Assembly: GCA_945905925.1 (NCBI GenBank)
Contig: CAMDQN010000011.1
Coordinates: 1-64,000, forward strand
Origin: Singulisphaera sp. GP187
Lineage (GTDB): Bacteria; Planctomycetota; Planctomycetia; Gemmatales; Gemmataceae
DNA length: 64,000 nucleotides
Direction of reading: 5' to 3'
The notes under the pieces are model-generated. The model worked only from the letters and a program-made list of their open reading frames with translations. It was not told where the DNA came from and did no database searches. The position numbers and the translations under genes are program-made. Below are positions 22,644-32,241 of the stretch, one piece after another (positions within the stretch are counted from its first letter, which is position 1; each line of letters starts with the position of its first letter).

Positions 22644-23504
22644 TCAATACAGCAGTTTCTGCAATCGCTTACGGTAGTCGTCGGCCTGCGGGCTGCGCAC
22701 GCCGATCACGTCGAACACTTTCAGCATCAGTTCGCGAACCGTGGTGCGCCCGAGTTGCCGGTCGTCGTCCGCTGCGGCGAGCAGCGTGTCCATCGCGCCG
22801 GTGTAGTCCCCGCGTGCCGCGAGGATTCGCGCCAGCGCGAGGTTCCCTTCGGCTGTGGTCGCGGGTTGGACCGCGGCGAGGTCGGCGTCGGCGTGTGGAA
22901 CGTCGCGCAGTCCGAGGACCGCGTTGAGGCGCTGCGCCTCGGGCGAGAAGTCCCCGAAATCGACACCCGTGAGCAGCGCGCGGGCTTCCGGCTCGCGCCC
23001 CGGTTGCAAGAGCACCACACGCGCCAAACCCACACGCGCAGCGGGGTCGTGAGACTCGGTCGCGAGCATCGCGCGGTACGCGGTGCCCGCCGCGGCTGGG
23101 TCGGTGGCTTCGAGTCCGGCGGCCACTTCCAGAGGAGTCAGTTCGGGCGGCGGCGCGACCCCGACCGGTCCGAGGCTCGCGAGGAACTCGCGGAGTTCCT
23201 CTTCCGGCATCACGCCGGTGAAGCTGTTCACCATCTTCCCGTCGCGGACCGCGAACACGGCCGGGATGCCCTCGATCTGGAACGACTGCGCAAGGTCTTG
23301 TTGCTCGTCAGTGTTGACCTTCACGAGCAAGAACTCGCCGTCCTTCTCGACGGCGAGTTTCTCCAACAGCGGCGCGAGCGCCCGGCACGGTCCGCACCAC
23401 GGCGCCCAGAAGTCGATCACGACCGGGCGCTCGCGCGACCCGTCCACGACGACCTGCTGGAAATTCTCCATTGTACCTTCGACGACCCACGACGAAGCAG
23501 CCAC
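22644..23504 (-). CDS. Thioredoxin-TPR protein, CnoX/YbbN-like co-chaperone
   Basis: A 286-residue cytoplasmic protein. Residues 1-110 are a thioredoxin fold with the active site FWAPWCGPCRALAP and the cis-Pro loop IEGIPAVFAVRDGKMV. Residues ~125-286 form an all-helical TPR-like region (AGTAYRAMLATESHDPAARV, ARILAARGDYTGAMDTLL) that matches the C-terminus of YbbN/CnoX. In E. coli this protein links redox state to GroEL/DnaK-assisted folding, but the E. coli protein lacks one active-site cysteine. Here both cysteines of CGPC are present, so redox activity is likely, as in many bacterial homologues. It is a single gene, divergent from the large kinase. Confidence 0.92.
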   Translation of the reverse strand: MAASSWVVEGTMENFQQVVVDGSRERPVVIDFWAPWCGPCRALAPLLEKLAVEKDGEFLLVKVNTDEQQDLAQSFQIEGIPAVFAVRDGKMVNSFTGVMPEEELREFLASLGPVGVAPPPELTPLEVAAGLEATDPAAAGTAYRAMLATESHDPAARVGLARVVLLQPGREPEARALLTGVDFGDFSPEAQRLNAVLGLRDVPHADADLAAVQPATTAEGNLALARILAARGDYTGAMDTLLAAADDDRQLGRTTVRELMLKVFDVIGVRSPQADDYRKRLQKLLY

Positions 23505-23780
23505 AGCGCACCTCCTTAGTCAGGTGTCCTCAACCTACCGTTCTGGGTGGTGCTTTCGCCGCGAATTGTGTGAATTGACATCCGGTGTCGCAATGAGCTA
23601 TAGTGATGTGCTTCAATTGTGATCGCGTCTTTGCGCGCGGGCCGGACGCCCGTTCTCGTGCGAGCAAGATGCTGGCTCTCCTTCTCCGGTGGGAGTCGTT
23701 CGCGAGGCCGCCAATCCCTTCTCCCGGCGGCGAACTGGTGCTTTTGCGGGCCGACGCCCGCGCCCGTGGTACGAACCGAA

Positions 23781-26700
23781 ATGGGAACGCCGACCGATCC
23801 GACCGGCCAACCGTCCTCGGCGAAAAACGCCGTGCCGGTCCCGCCGTCGGGTGAGCCGGAGCCGAATCCCGTCCCGCCGAACGAGCGGAACGGATCCACG
23901 CATTCGCACCAACCGAACAATACTCTTTCCGATTTGGTCCGTTCCGGCAGTTCGTTGCGACCCCGCTCGACCGAGTCCGAGATCGCGCAGTTCCTCGCGT
24001 TCCCGCAAGGTGCCGCCAACACCGACGACGCGCCCACGATCATAACGCTCAACGCGAAGAAGGCCATCGGGCCGTCGCAACCGGTGCCGCTCGCGGTCGC
24101 GAGTGATCCGCTGTCGGTCGCCGGGCGGCGGCTGGGCCACTTCGAACTCATCGAAGCCATCGGCGCCGGCGGCATGGCCGCCGTGCTCAAGGCGCGCGAC
24201 CTCGAACTCGGCCGCATCGTCGCGCTGAAGATTCTCCCGCCCGAAGCCGCACGCGACCCCGAGAGCGTGACCCGCTTCAAGCAGGAAGGCCGCGCCGCCG
24301 CGAAGCTCGACCACGAGAACGTTGCCCGCGTCTACTACTGCGGTGAAGACCAGGGGCTGCACTTCATCGCCTTCGAGTTTGTCGAGGGCGACAACCTGCG
24401 CGTCATCATCGACCGGCGCGGGCCGCTCCCGGCGAACGAGTGTGTCCGCTACATGATGCAGGTCGCCGCTGGTCTGAACCACGCGGCCGAACGCGGCGTC
24501 GTTCACCGCGACATCAAGCCGTCGAACATCCTCATCACCCCGGACGGGCGCGCGAAGATCGTCGATATGGGCCTTGCGCGATACCTCGGTTCCGAGTTGG
24601 TTAACGGCACCGTCACCCAGTCCGGCGTGACGCTCGGGACGTTCGATTACATCTCGCCCGAACAGGCGCTCGACCCGCGCCGCGCCGACGTGCGCTCCGA
24701 CATCTACTCACTCGGTTGTACCTTCTACCACGCGCTCACCGGTCGGCCTCCGGTCCCGGAAGGAACCGCCGCACGCAAGCTCCGCGCCCACCAGGAGGAC
24801 GACTTCCTCGACCCACGCGAGCTGAACCACGCGATCCCTGACGAACTGGCTGCGATTCTGGCCCGCATGATGATGAAGAACCAGAACGATCGCTACCAGA
24901 CGCCGACGGAGTTGATCGCGCATTTGAAGGGACTTGCGGAGCGGTTGAACGTTGCCGACGCCCTCGCACACGACACCGCGGCGCAAGCGGTTCCCGCCGA
25001 ACAGCGGCTGTTGCCCGAATCGCCGAAGTTCCGGCCGTGGTGGGTGATGGCGGCGGTCGCGGTGGCACTGGCAGCGGTCGCGTTCGTGGTGTCCACCGGC
25101 GCCCCCGGACCCGCGGTCGGTCTACCCGGCACCGGCGACCCCCTGAAAGACAAGGACACGAGCAAGAGCGAGTTGAAGGGTCCGAACCCGGTCGTGAACC
25201 CGAACGCGGGTGCCGCGGTCGTGAACACGGTCGATGAGTTGGTGAAGCGGCTCGAAGACCCGACGACAACGAAGGTGGTGCTCGCGGCCCGCACATTCGA
25301 CCTGACGAAGTTGCCGCAAGGCGTCGCGTTTCAAGGAGCCAAACTGGAACTCGTCGGCGCGGCCGCCGGGGGCACCAGGGTAATCGTCACGGCCCGCGCG
25401 CAGCGCGGTAGTGCAGGCTCGTTGACCGTGAAGGCGGACACAACGGTCGTGGTGCGCGGCGTGTGGTTCGCCCTTCAGGAAGACGCCGACACGGAGGCCG
25501 CGTTTTCTGATCAACCGATCGGACTCCGCATCGAGGACGCGACGAGTGTCGATCTCACCGACTGTGTGTTCATGCCGAGCGAGGTGCTGCGAGCCAATCA
25601 CGAGCCGCGCGCGGTGTCCGTGACGCGCGCAACCGAGGGTGTCGCGACCGCGTCGGTCACCGTGACGCGATGCCTGTTCGCACCCGGCGCGGTGGCACTG
25701 GCGTTGCCGGCCGGCACGACGGCGACCATCACCGACTGCGGTTTCGCGCCACACACCATCGCGGCGATTCAGTTCGACACCGCCGCGAGCGAATCGCTGC
25801 CTCGCTCTGAGATCCGGTTCGACCGCTCATCGTTCATGCTCGACCCCGGCGGGGCCGCGGTGGAAACCGGCACGCCGGTCAGTCTGAGCGTCAAGGCTTC
25901 GGGCTGCCTGTTCGCGCCGGTCCACGGCAAGTCCGCTGGGGCCAGCGCGCCCGGTCCCGGCGTTGTCGTTCGCGTCCGCGGCGAGAACTTCGATGGCGTG
26001 CAGTTCTCCGGCACTGGCGGGCGCACGAACGCGTTTTACAGCGTCAACCCGGTCGGAACCCCGGCGGGGTCACTCACGTTCGAGGAATGCAAGACGGCCG
26101 CCGGTCTGTCGGTCGAGGTGCAAGGGCGCGTCGAGCTCAAGCAGCGCCCGTGGTATGAACTTGAACCGGGCGCAACGGTCGCCTCAACGAGTCCGTGGAA
26201 GGCGTTCCGACTCCAGGTGAAGACCGACCCCGTGCTCTTCACGAGCAACAAGGGCGAGCGCCCCGAACCGCTCGGCGTCGCGTTCCACAACAAGGCCGAC
26301 ACATCGTCGTTCGGGCGCCACCGCGCGTACCCGGACCTGCGGCTCTGGCCCCCGGACCGCCCGGTGAACGCGGCCGACGTGAAGGAAAAGATCTGGTTTC
26401 CCGACGCGCCGGCGACCGCGGAACTCCCGCCGGGCACGTTCCCTGAACTGCGCGCGCTGCTGAAAGTCGCGCGCCCGGATGACGTCATTCTCATCAAGCA
26501 CAACGGCGAACTGCAGGTGGACGGCGAGGAACTGAAGAGCCAGACGAAGCCAAGCGACGGCGACATCCGAGTCACGTTCAAGCCGGCCGCGGGCTTCAAG
26601 CCGGTTCTCGTGATCCAAGGCGATGTGGGCAACGACCAGACGCTCTTCAAACTGATGACCGGCGAAGTGACGTTCGTGGGTGTCCACTTCCATCTGAAAC

Positions 26701-27587
26701 CGAACCGCCCGAAGGACGGGCAGAGCGTGTCTGCGGTCTCGGTCCTCGGCGGCAAGAGTTGCACGTTCAAGAACTGCGTCTTCACACTCGCCGAGGAGGA
26801 CGACTCGAAGGCCGCGGCCGTTCGCCTGCCGGACGCGGAGAAGGTCATGAAGATGGACGCGGCCACACGGCAACCGCCGAAGGTCGTGTTCGATCATTGC
26901 GTGATCCGCGGGAAGGGGCGCGGCGTGTGGGTCGAAGTCACGCGCCCGGTCAACCTGGAGATGACCGACACACTCACCGCGATCGACGGCCCCGTGCTGC
27001 TGGCTGAATCCGGTGGCAAGCCGGGCGCCGGCGGCATGAGCAATGCGAAGTTCCTCCGTGTCACGGCGCTCGCGGGCGGGCCGATCGTCGAGATGCGCGG
27101 CGGCAAGGCGACCGACGCGATGCGCGCCTCCGGGCTGGTGAAGTTGGAGGTCGAAGCGGACGAGTGCCTGTTCGTCGCGGTGCCGGGCGCCGGTCGGCCG
27201 CTAGTGGAACTCGAAGGCGTCGAACCGACCGACTGGAAGTCCCTGCTGGGCTGGCAGGTGAAGAAGGCCAACCGGTACGCGAACTTCGACACGTCCGCGG
27301 AAGCCGTGGTCGCGCTGATTCGCCCGGTGGACGGAACCGCGAAGGAGTGGGGCTGGGACGACTGGGTGAACAACGTGGGCGAACCGGCCTCCGCGACCGG
27401 CAAGCGGCTCGGCAAGGTGACGTTCGCGTCGTTCCCGGCCGGTTTGAAGGAGCTTTCCGCCGTGAAGCCCGCGGACCTGGCGGTGAAGACGGTCGATTTC
27501 CCCGACCTGATGGGCGCGAAGTTAACCGACGCCGGCGCCGGCCCCAAATTGCTGCTGGTTCTGCCCGACGAGCCGAAGCCGGAGTAG
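23781..27587 (+). CDS. Membrane Ser/Thr protein kinase with extracytoplasmic beta-helix domain
   Basis: A 1268-residue protein. After a Pro/Ser-rich ~115-residue leader, an STPK (PASTA-less Pkn type) domain spans residues ~117-390, with IGAGGMAAVLKARDL (P-loop), VALKIL (ATP Lys), VVHRDIKPSNILI (catalytic loop) and DMGLA in place of the usual DFG. GTFDYISPEQ is the P+1/activation region. A single helix at ~419-438 (PWWVMAAVAVALAAVAFVVS) crosses the membrane. The ~830-residue exterior has repeating short strands with VTRCLFAPGA, TDCVFMP and FKNCVFTLAEE motifs, a pattern of a right-handed parallel beta-helix (pectate-lyase-like). The ATG at 23781 has no obvious ribosome binding site; an upstream start at 23619 would add 54 residues of low plausibility. 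Confidence 0.88.
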   Translation: MGTPTDPTGQPSSAKNAVPVPPSGEPEPNPVPPNERNGSTHSHQPNNTLSDLVRSGSSLRPRSTESEIAQFLAFPQGAANTDDAPTIITLNAKKAIGPSQPVPLAVASDPLSVAGRRLGHFELIEAIGAGGMAAVLKARDLELGRIVALKILPPEAARDPESVTRFKQEGRAAAKLDHENVARVYYCGEDQGLHFIAFEFVEGDNLRVIIDRRGPLPANECVRYMMQVAAGLNHAAERGVVHRDIKPSNILITPDGRAKIVDMGLARYLGSELVNGTVTQSGVTLGTFDYISPEQALDPRRADVRSDIYSLGCTFYHALTGRPPVPEGTAARKLRAHQEDDFLDPRELNHAIPDELAAILARMMMKNQNDRYQTPTELIAHLKGLAERLNVADALAHDTAAQAVPAEQRLLPESPKFRPWWVMAAVAVALAAVAFVVSTGAPGPAVGLPGTGDPLKDKDTSKSELKGPNPVVNPNAGAAVVNTVDELVKRLEDPTTTKVVLAARTFDLTKLPQGVAFQGAKLELVGAAAGGTRVIVTARAQRGSAGSLTVKADTTVVVRGVWFALQEDADTEAAFSDQPIGLRIEDATSVDLTDCVFMPSEVLRANHEPRAVSVTRATEGVATASVTVTRCLFAPGAVALALPAGTTATITDCGFAPHTIAAIQFDTAASESLPRSEIRFDRSSFMLDPGGAAVETGTPVSLSVKASGCLFAPVHGKSAGASAPGPGVVVRVRGENFDGVQFSGTGGRTNAFYSVNPVGTPAGSLTFEECKTAAGLSVEVQGRVELKQRPWYELEPGATVASTSPWKAFRLQVKTDPVLFTSNKGERPEPLGVAFHNKADTSSFGRHRAYPDLRLWPPDRPVNAADVKEKIWFPDAPATAELPPGTFPELRALLKVARPDDVILIKHNGELQVDGEELKSQTKPSDGDIRVTFKPAAGFKPVLVIQGDVGNDQTLFKLMTGEVTFVGVHFHLKPNRPKDGQSVSAVSVLGGKSCTFKNCVFTLAEEDDSKAAAVRLPDAEKVMKMDAATRQPPKVVFDHCVIRGKGRGVWVEVTRPVNLEMTDTLTAIDGPVLLAESGGKPGAGGMSNAKFLRVTALAGGPIVEMRGGKATDAMRASGLVKLEVEADECLFVAVPGAGRPLVELEGVEPTDWKSLLGWQVKKANRYANFDTSAEAVVALIRPVDGTAKEWGWDDWVNNVGEPASATGKRLGKVTFASFPAGLKELSAVKPADLAVKTVDFPDLMGAKLTDAGAGPKLLLVLPDEPKPE

Positions 27588-27600
27588 GTTCCACCTTATC

Positions 27601-27657
27601 TTTGTGGGGCAGGCCGCTGGCCTTCGCTTCGGCAGGCCAGCGGCCTGCCCCACGAAA
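27601..27657. repeat. Family C inverted repeat (GTGGGGCAGGCCGCTGGCC)
   Basis: A 21-bp stem (TTTGTGGGGCAGGCCGCTGG... and its complement) sits 14 nt after the kinase stop and ends in AAAAA. It reads like a terminator. A second copy lies at 36720. Confidence 0.88.
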
Positions 27658-27792
27658 AAGAGTCACGTGCCACTTTCCACCGACTTTCGGGACGCTCACC
27701 GGGTGAACCGGCACGCGAGCCGCGGGCCGTTCGGTGCCGGCGCCAGTATCTGAACAAGGTACGGGTTCGCCGACACCGCGAGGGCGCCGGTC

Positions 27793-30700
27793 ATGCCGCG
27801 TCTGTACCTCTCCCCCCGCTACACGCTTCTCATTTGCGCTGCGCTCGCGTGCGCCGCCTTGCCCGGCCTTCCACGGGACGCGCGCGACGGAATCCCCACC
27901 CCGGCAACGAACAAGGCCGACGCGCCCGACTTCAACCGCGACGTGCGTCCGATCCTCGCGGCGCGGTGCTTCAAGTGCCACGGTCCCGACGAAGGCGCGC
28001 GAAAAGGAAAGCTTCGGCTCGATACCCGCGACGGCGCGGGACATGTCCTCGGCAAAGCGAACAGTGAACTCGTGCTTCGCATCAGTTCGACGGAACCGGG
28101 CACGGTGATGCCGCCACCGGCGACAAAGGTGACGCTCACCGCGAAGGAGAAAGAAACGCTCGCGGCGTGGGTCGCGTCCGGCGCGAAGTACGACGCGCAC
28201 TGGAGCTTCGTGGCGCCGAAGCGGCCGGAGATCCCGAAGCTCAAGGCGCAACCGGCGAACCCGATCGACGCGTTCGTCACGGCCCGACTTCAGAAAGAAG
28301 CTCTGTCGCTCTCCTCGGAAGCGGACAAATACACGCTGGTGCGTCGCGTCTACCTCGACCTGATCGGCGTCCCGCCGACACCGGAGGAAGTGGACGCGTT
28401 CGTGAAGGACAAGGGCGCGGACGCGTACGAAAAGTTGGTGGACAAACTCCTCGCGAGTCCTCAGTACGGCGAGCGGTGGGCGCGAAAGTGGCTCGACCTC
28501 GCACGCTACGCCGACACCAACGGCTACGAGAAGGACCGCCGGCGCTCGGTGTGGCCGTACCGCGACTGGGTCATCAACGCGCTCAACGCGAACATGCCTT
28601 ACGACCAGTTCACGATCGAACAACTTGCGGGCGACATGCTCCCGAACGCGACGGTTGCGCAGAAGGTCGCGACTGGGTTCCACCGCAACACGATGCTGAA
28701 CGAAGAAGGCGGGATCGACCCGCTGGAGTTCCGCTACCACGCGGTCACGGACCGCACCGCCGTGACCGGAACCGTGTGGCTCGGTCTCACCGTCGGATGC
28801 GCACAGTGTCACACACACAAGTTCGACCCGATCTCGCACACCGAATACTTTCGCCTGTTCGCGCTTCTCAACAACGCCGCCGAACCGGACCTCACGGTGC
28901 CGTCGCCGGAGTTGGAGAAGCGGCGGGCGGGGATCGAGGCGCAAATCGTCAAGTTGGAGGCTGCGGTCGGGGACAGGCTGAGAGACAAGAAAGGGATCGA
29001 ATCGCTGGCCGCGTGGGTCGCCACGGAGCGCAAGAAGGCGGTGAAGTGGGCCTCGCTAAAGCCCACCAATATGGACGGCGGCCCCGCCACGAAGCTGGCG
29101 ATTCGACCGGACGGCTCCGTCTTCGCGAGCGGCGACGCGCAGAAACGCGACCTGTACACGCTGACGCTCAGCGACCTGCCCGCCGGCGTCACCGCGGTCC
29201 GCGTCGAGGCACTTGTCGACCCGGCGCTGCCGGCCGGCGGCCCCGGGCGTGCGTACTACGAGGGGCCGAAGGGCGACTTCCTCCTCAGCGAGTTCGCGCT
29301 GAAAGTGGACGGCAAGCCGGTGGCGGTGGCGAGCGCGTCCGAGGCGCACCCGCGCGGCAACCTGACGGCGAAGGCCGCGCTCGACGGCCACCCGCACACC
29401 GGTTGGGGCGGCAGCGGGCAGCCGGGCAAAGCCTCCAACGCGGTCTTCAACCTCGCCAAACCTCTGACCACCAAAACCGCCACCCTGGAGTTGCTGTTCG
29501 AGCGGCACTACGCCGCGAGCCTTGGCTGTTTCCGCGTCTGCGTGACCACGGCGGAAGGCGAAGTCAAGGCCCACGCCATCCCGGCGGAAGTGGAAGAGGT
29601 ACTGGCACGCGACGCGATGCCGCTCGTACCGAATCCGGGCGAACCCGAGGTTCTGGCCCGCTACTGGTTCGCGACGGCCCCGGAGTTCAAGGCCCAGCGG
29701 GACGAGATCGCGAAGCTCCGCGCGCAGTTGCCAGCGATGTCCGAAACGCTCGTGATGCAGGAGCGGCCCGCGGACAACCCGCGACCGACGTTCAGGCACC
29801 ATCGCGGCGAGTTCCTTCAGCCGAAGGAAGAGGTGAAGCCCAGCGTGCCCGCGATTCTCACTCAGCCTCGGGGGGCTGACGCACCCCGCTCGCCAAGCAA
29901 TCGACTTGAGTTCGCGAAGTGGCTCGTGAGCGCCGAGAACCCGCTCACGGCACGGGTGACAGTCAACCGTCACTGGCACGCGCTGTTCGGTCGCGGGCTG
30001 GTCCGCACGCTCGACGACTTCGGCTATCAAGGCGAACTCCCTTCGCACCCAGAATTGCTCGACTGGCTCGCGCTCGAATTCGTTGAACGCGGATGGAGCG
30101 TGAAGAAGCTCCACAAGCTCATCGTGACGAGCGCGACCTACAAGCAGTCGTCGCGCGTGACGCCCGAGTTGCTCGCACGCGATCCCGAGAACAAGCTGCT
30201 CGCGCGCGGCCCACGCATGCGGCTCGAAGCCGAGCAGATTCGCGACTCCGCACTCAAAGCCGCTGGCTTGCTTTCGCCGAAGATGTACGGCCCGAGTGTC
30301 TTTCCGCCGCAGCCGCCGGGAGTCACCACCGAGGGCACTTACGGCAAACTGGACTGGCAGGTGAGCACGGGCGAAGACCGCTACCGCCGCGGGCTGTACA
30401 CGTTCGCGAAGCGCACCGCGCCCTACGCGATGTTCGGCACGTTCGACGGGCCGAGCGGCGAAGCCTGCACCGCGAAGCGCGAAGTCTCGAACACCGCACT
30501 TCAAGCGCTCACGATGCTCAACGACGCGGTGCTACTGGAAGTCGCCCAGGCGCTCGCGAAGCGGACCGCCGCGCACGACGGCAAGACCGCGGATCGCGTC
30601 GCGTTCCTGTTTCGCCTCTGCCTCGTGCGCCAGGCCGCCGCGGACGAACTCGCATCGGTGAGCAAGTTCTACGACGCGCAGCGCGAGCGATTCGCGCGCG

Positions 30701-30816
30701 ACCCCGAGCGCGCCGCGAAAGTCGCTGGAGCCGGCGACGGTGCCGTGGAGCGCGCTGCGTGGGCCGCCACCGCACGCGCGATTCTGAACCTCGACGAGTT
30801 CGTCACACGGGAGTAA
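27793..30816 (+). CDS. PSCyt1-DUF1549-DUF1553 protein
   Basis: A 1007-residue exported protein with the planctomycete architecture. A signal peptide is followed by a PSCyt1 cytochrome domain (DVRPILAARCFKCHGPDEGA, haem CFKCH at ~residue 59). DUF1549/PSCyt2 (~170-350) has RRVYLDLIGVPPTPEEVDAF and a second CxxCH (GCAQCHTHKFDPI, ~336). A middle jelly-roll-like part precedes DUF1553/PSD1 in the C-terminal third (LTARVTVNRHWHALFGRGLV, RLEAEQIRDSALKAAGLL). Such proteins are thought to work in periplasmic redox or polysaccharide processing; the substrate is unknown. The stop is 4 nt before the DUF1501 gene start, so they form an operon. At residues ~690-701 a family J repeat is read in frame. Confidence 0.92.
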   Translation: MPRLYLSPRYTLLICAALACAALPGLPRDARDGIPTPATNKADAPDFNRDVRPILAARCFKCHGPDEGARKGKLRLDTRDGAGHVLGKANSELVLRISSTEPGTVMPPPATKVTLTAKEKETLAAWVASGAKYDAHWSFVAPKRPEIPKLKAQPANPIDAFVTARLQKEALSLSSEADKYTLVRRVYLDLIGVPPTPEEVDAFVKDKGADAYEKLVDKLLASPQYGERWARKWLDLARYADTNGYEKDRRRSVWPYRDWVINALNANMPYDQFTIEQLAGDMLPNATVAQKVATGFHRNTMLNEEGGIDPLEFRYHAVTDRTAVTGTVWLGLTVGCAQCHTHKFDPISHTEYFRLFALLNNAAEPDLTVPSPELEKRRAGIEAQIVKLEAAVGDRLRDKKGIESLAAWVATERKKAVKWASLKPTNMDGGPATKLAIRPDGSVFASGDAQKRDLYTLTLSDLPAGVTAVRVEALVDPALPAGGPGRAYYEGPKGDFLLSEFALKVDGKPVAVASASEAHPRGNLTAKAALDGHPHTGWGGSGQPGKASNAVFNLAKPLTTKTATLELLFERHYAASLGCFRVCVTTAEGEVKAHAIPAEVEEVLARDAMPLVPNPGEPEVLARYWFATAPEFKAQRDEIAKLRAQLPAMSETLVMQERPADNPRPTFRHHRGEFLQPKEEVKPSVPAILTQPRGADAPRSPSNRLEFAKWLVSAENPLTARVTVNRHWHALFGRGLVRTLDDFGYQGELPSHPELLDWLALEFVERGWSVKKLHKLIVTSATYKQSSRVTPELLARDPENKLLARGPRMRLEAEQIRDSALKAAGLLSPKMYGPSVFPPQPPGVTTEGTYGKLDWQVSTGEDRYRRGLYTFAKRTAPYAMFGTFDGPSGEACTAKREVSNTALQALTMLNDAVLLEVAQALAKRTAAHDGKTADRVAFLFRLCLVRQAAADELASVSKFYDAQRERFARDPERAAKVAGAGDGAVERAAWAATARAILNLDEFVTRE
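29863..29894. repeat. Family J repeat read in frame inside a DUF1549/1553 gene
   Basis: The complement, GGCGAGCGGGGTGCGTCAGC followed by CCCCCGAGGCTG, aligns with the intergenic copy at 12852 (GGCGAGCGGGCGGCGTAAGC). It codes for QPRGADAPRSP at the junction before the DUF1553 part, without shifting the frame. Confidence 0.65.
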
Positions 30817-30820
30817 GGCC

Positions 30821-32233
30821 ATGCTCGATGTCACCCGTCGGCACTTCTTCCGCGACTGCGGTTATGGCGTGGGCAAGGCAGCGCTCGCGTCGCTGCTGTG
30901 CGCCAACGCCCGCGCCGCGGAGGCGCCGCAAGCGAATCTGCTCGCGCCGAAGAAACCGCACTTCGCGGGTAAGGCAAAGGCAGTCATTCACCTGTTCATG
31001 ACCGGTGCGCCGAGCCAACTCGACCTGTTCGACTACAAGCCCGAACTCGCGAAGCTCGAAGGCAAGCCGCTCCCGCCGGAGGTCATCAAGGGCCAGCGGT
31101 ACGCGTTCATCCGGCCGGAAGCCGCAGTACTCGGGCCGCGGTTCAAGTTCGCGAAGCACGGCAAATCCGGTGCGGAACTCTCGGAGGTGTTGCCGCACCT
31201 CGCGACGATCGCGGACGATGTGTGCATCCTGAAGGCGGTTCACACGGACCAGTTCAACCACGCACCGGCGCAGATCTTCTTCAACACCGGGTTCTCGCAA
31301 CCAGGCCGGCCGAGTATGGGATCGTGGATCGTGTACGGCCTCGGCTGCGAGACGAAGGAACTCCCCGCGTTCGTCGTAATGTCCACCGGCGGCGGTATCA
31401 GCGGCGGTGCGGCGAACTGGTCCAGTGGGTTCCTGCCGACGATCTACACTGGCACGCGGTTTCGCAATCAAGGCGACCCCATACTGAACGTCTCGTCGCC
31501 GGGCGGCATCGACGCGGAACTTCAAAAGGACACACTCGATCTGATCGCGGACCTTAACCGGAAGCGGTTGACTGCGGTGGGCGACCCTGAGATTGCGACC
31601 CGCACCGCGGCCTACGAGATGGCCGGGCGGCTTCAGACCGCGGCGCCGGAACTCACCGATCTGAAGAAGGAAGATAAGGAAACGCTCGCGCTCTACGGGG
31701 CCGACCCGGACAAGCCGAACTTTGCGCGCTCATGCTTACTCGCGCGGCGCATGGTCGAACGCGGCGTGCGGTTCGTCACGATCTACCACGAGGGCTGGGA
31801 CGCGCACTCCGACGTGACCGGTAACTCGCGAAACAACTGCAAGGCGACGGATCAGGCGTCGGCCGCGCTCGTGCGCGATCTGAAGCGAAAGGGAATGCTC
31901 GACAGCACGTTGGTGGTGTGGGGCGGCGAGTTCGGGCGCACACCGATGGTGGAAACGAACCCGGTGTTGGGACGCAGCCTCGGGCGAGACCATCACCCGC
32001 AAGCGTACGCAATTTGGATGGCCGGTGGTGGGATCAAACCCGGCATCACGCTCGGCAAGACAGACGAACTCGGCTTCCACCCAGTCGAAGGCGCGGTTCA
32101 CGTTCACGACGTTCAGGCCACGATCCTGAACCAGCTCGGATTCGATCACGAGAAGCTGACGTTCAAGCACGCGGGCCGCGATTTCCGGCTCACCGACGTG
32201 TTCGGGAAGGTCATCAAGCCGGCGCTCGCGTAG
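30821..32233 (+). CDS. DUF1501 protein, Tat-exported
   Basis: A 470-residue protein. The N-terminus (DVTRRHFFRDCGYGVGKAAL) is a Tat signal with the RRHFFR motif. The alkaline-phosphatase-like DUF1501 signature follows: AVIHLFMTGAPSQLDLFDYK near residue 50, HTDQFNHAPAQ near 142, then GWDAHSDV near 325 and VVWGGEFGRTP near 370, with DHHPQAYAIWMAGGG near 390. The His/Asp residues in these motifs are the presumed metal or catalytic groups. DUF1501 proteins nearly always neighbour DUF1549/1553 proteins in this phylum, as here, and probably act on a shared substrate. It is translationally linked to the upstream gene. Confidence 0.93.
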   Translation: MLDVTRRHFFRDCGYGVGKAALASLLCANARAAEAPQANLLAPKKPHFAGKAKAVIHLFMTGAPSQLDLFDYKPELAKLEGKPLPPEVIKGQRYAFIRPEAAVLGPRFKFAKHGKSGAELSEVLPHLATIADDVCILKAVHTDQFNHAPAQIFFNTGFSQPGRPSMGSWIVYGLGCETKELPAFVVMSTGGGISGGAANWSSGFLPTIYTGTRFRNQGDPILNVSSPGGIDAELQKDTLDLIADLNRKRLTAVGDPEIATRTAAYEMAGRLQTAAPELTDLKKEDKETLALYGADPDKPNFARSCLLARRMVERGVRFVTIYHEGWDAHSDVTGNSRNNCKATDQASAALVRDLKRKGMLDSTLVVWGGEFGRTPMVETNPVLGRSLGRDHHPQAYAIWMAGGGIKPGITLGKTDELGFHPVEGAVHVHDVQATILNQLGFDHEKLTFKHAGRDFRLTDVFGKVIKPALA

Positions 32234-32241
32234 CGCCGCAC

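Noticed and set aside
27061-28944. A 627-codon minus-strand frame across the end of the kinase and start of the DUF1549 gene
   Set aside because: Arg-rich antisense frame with no recognisable domain; both opposite genes are certain.
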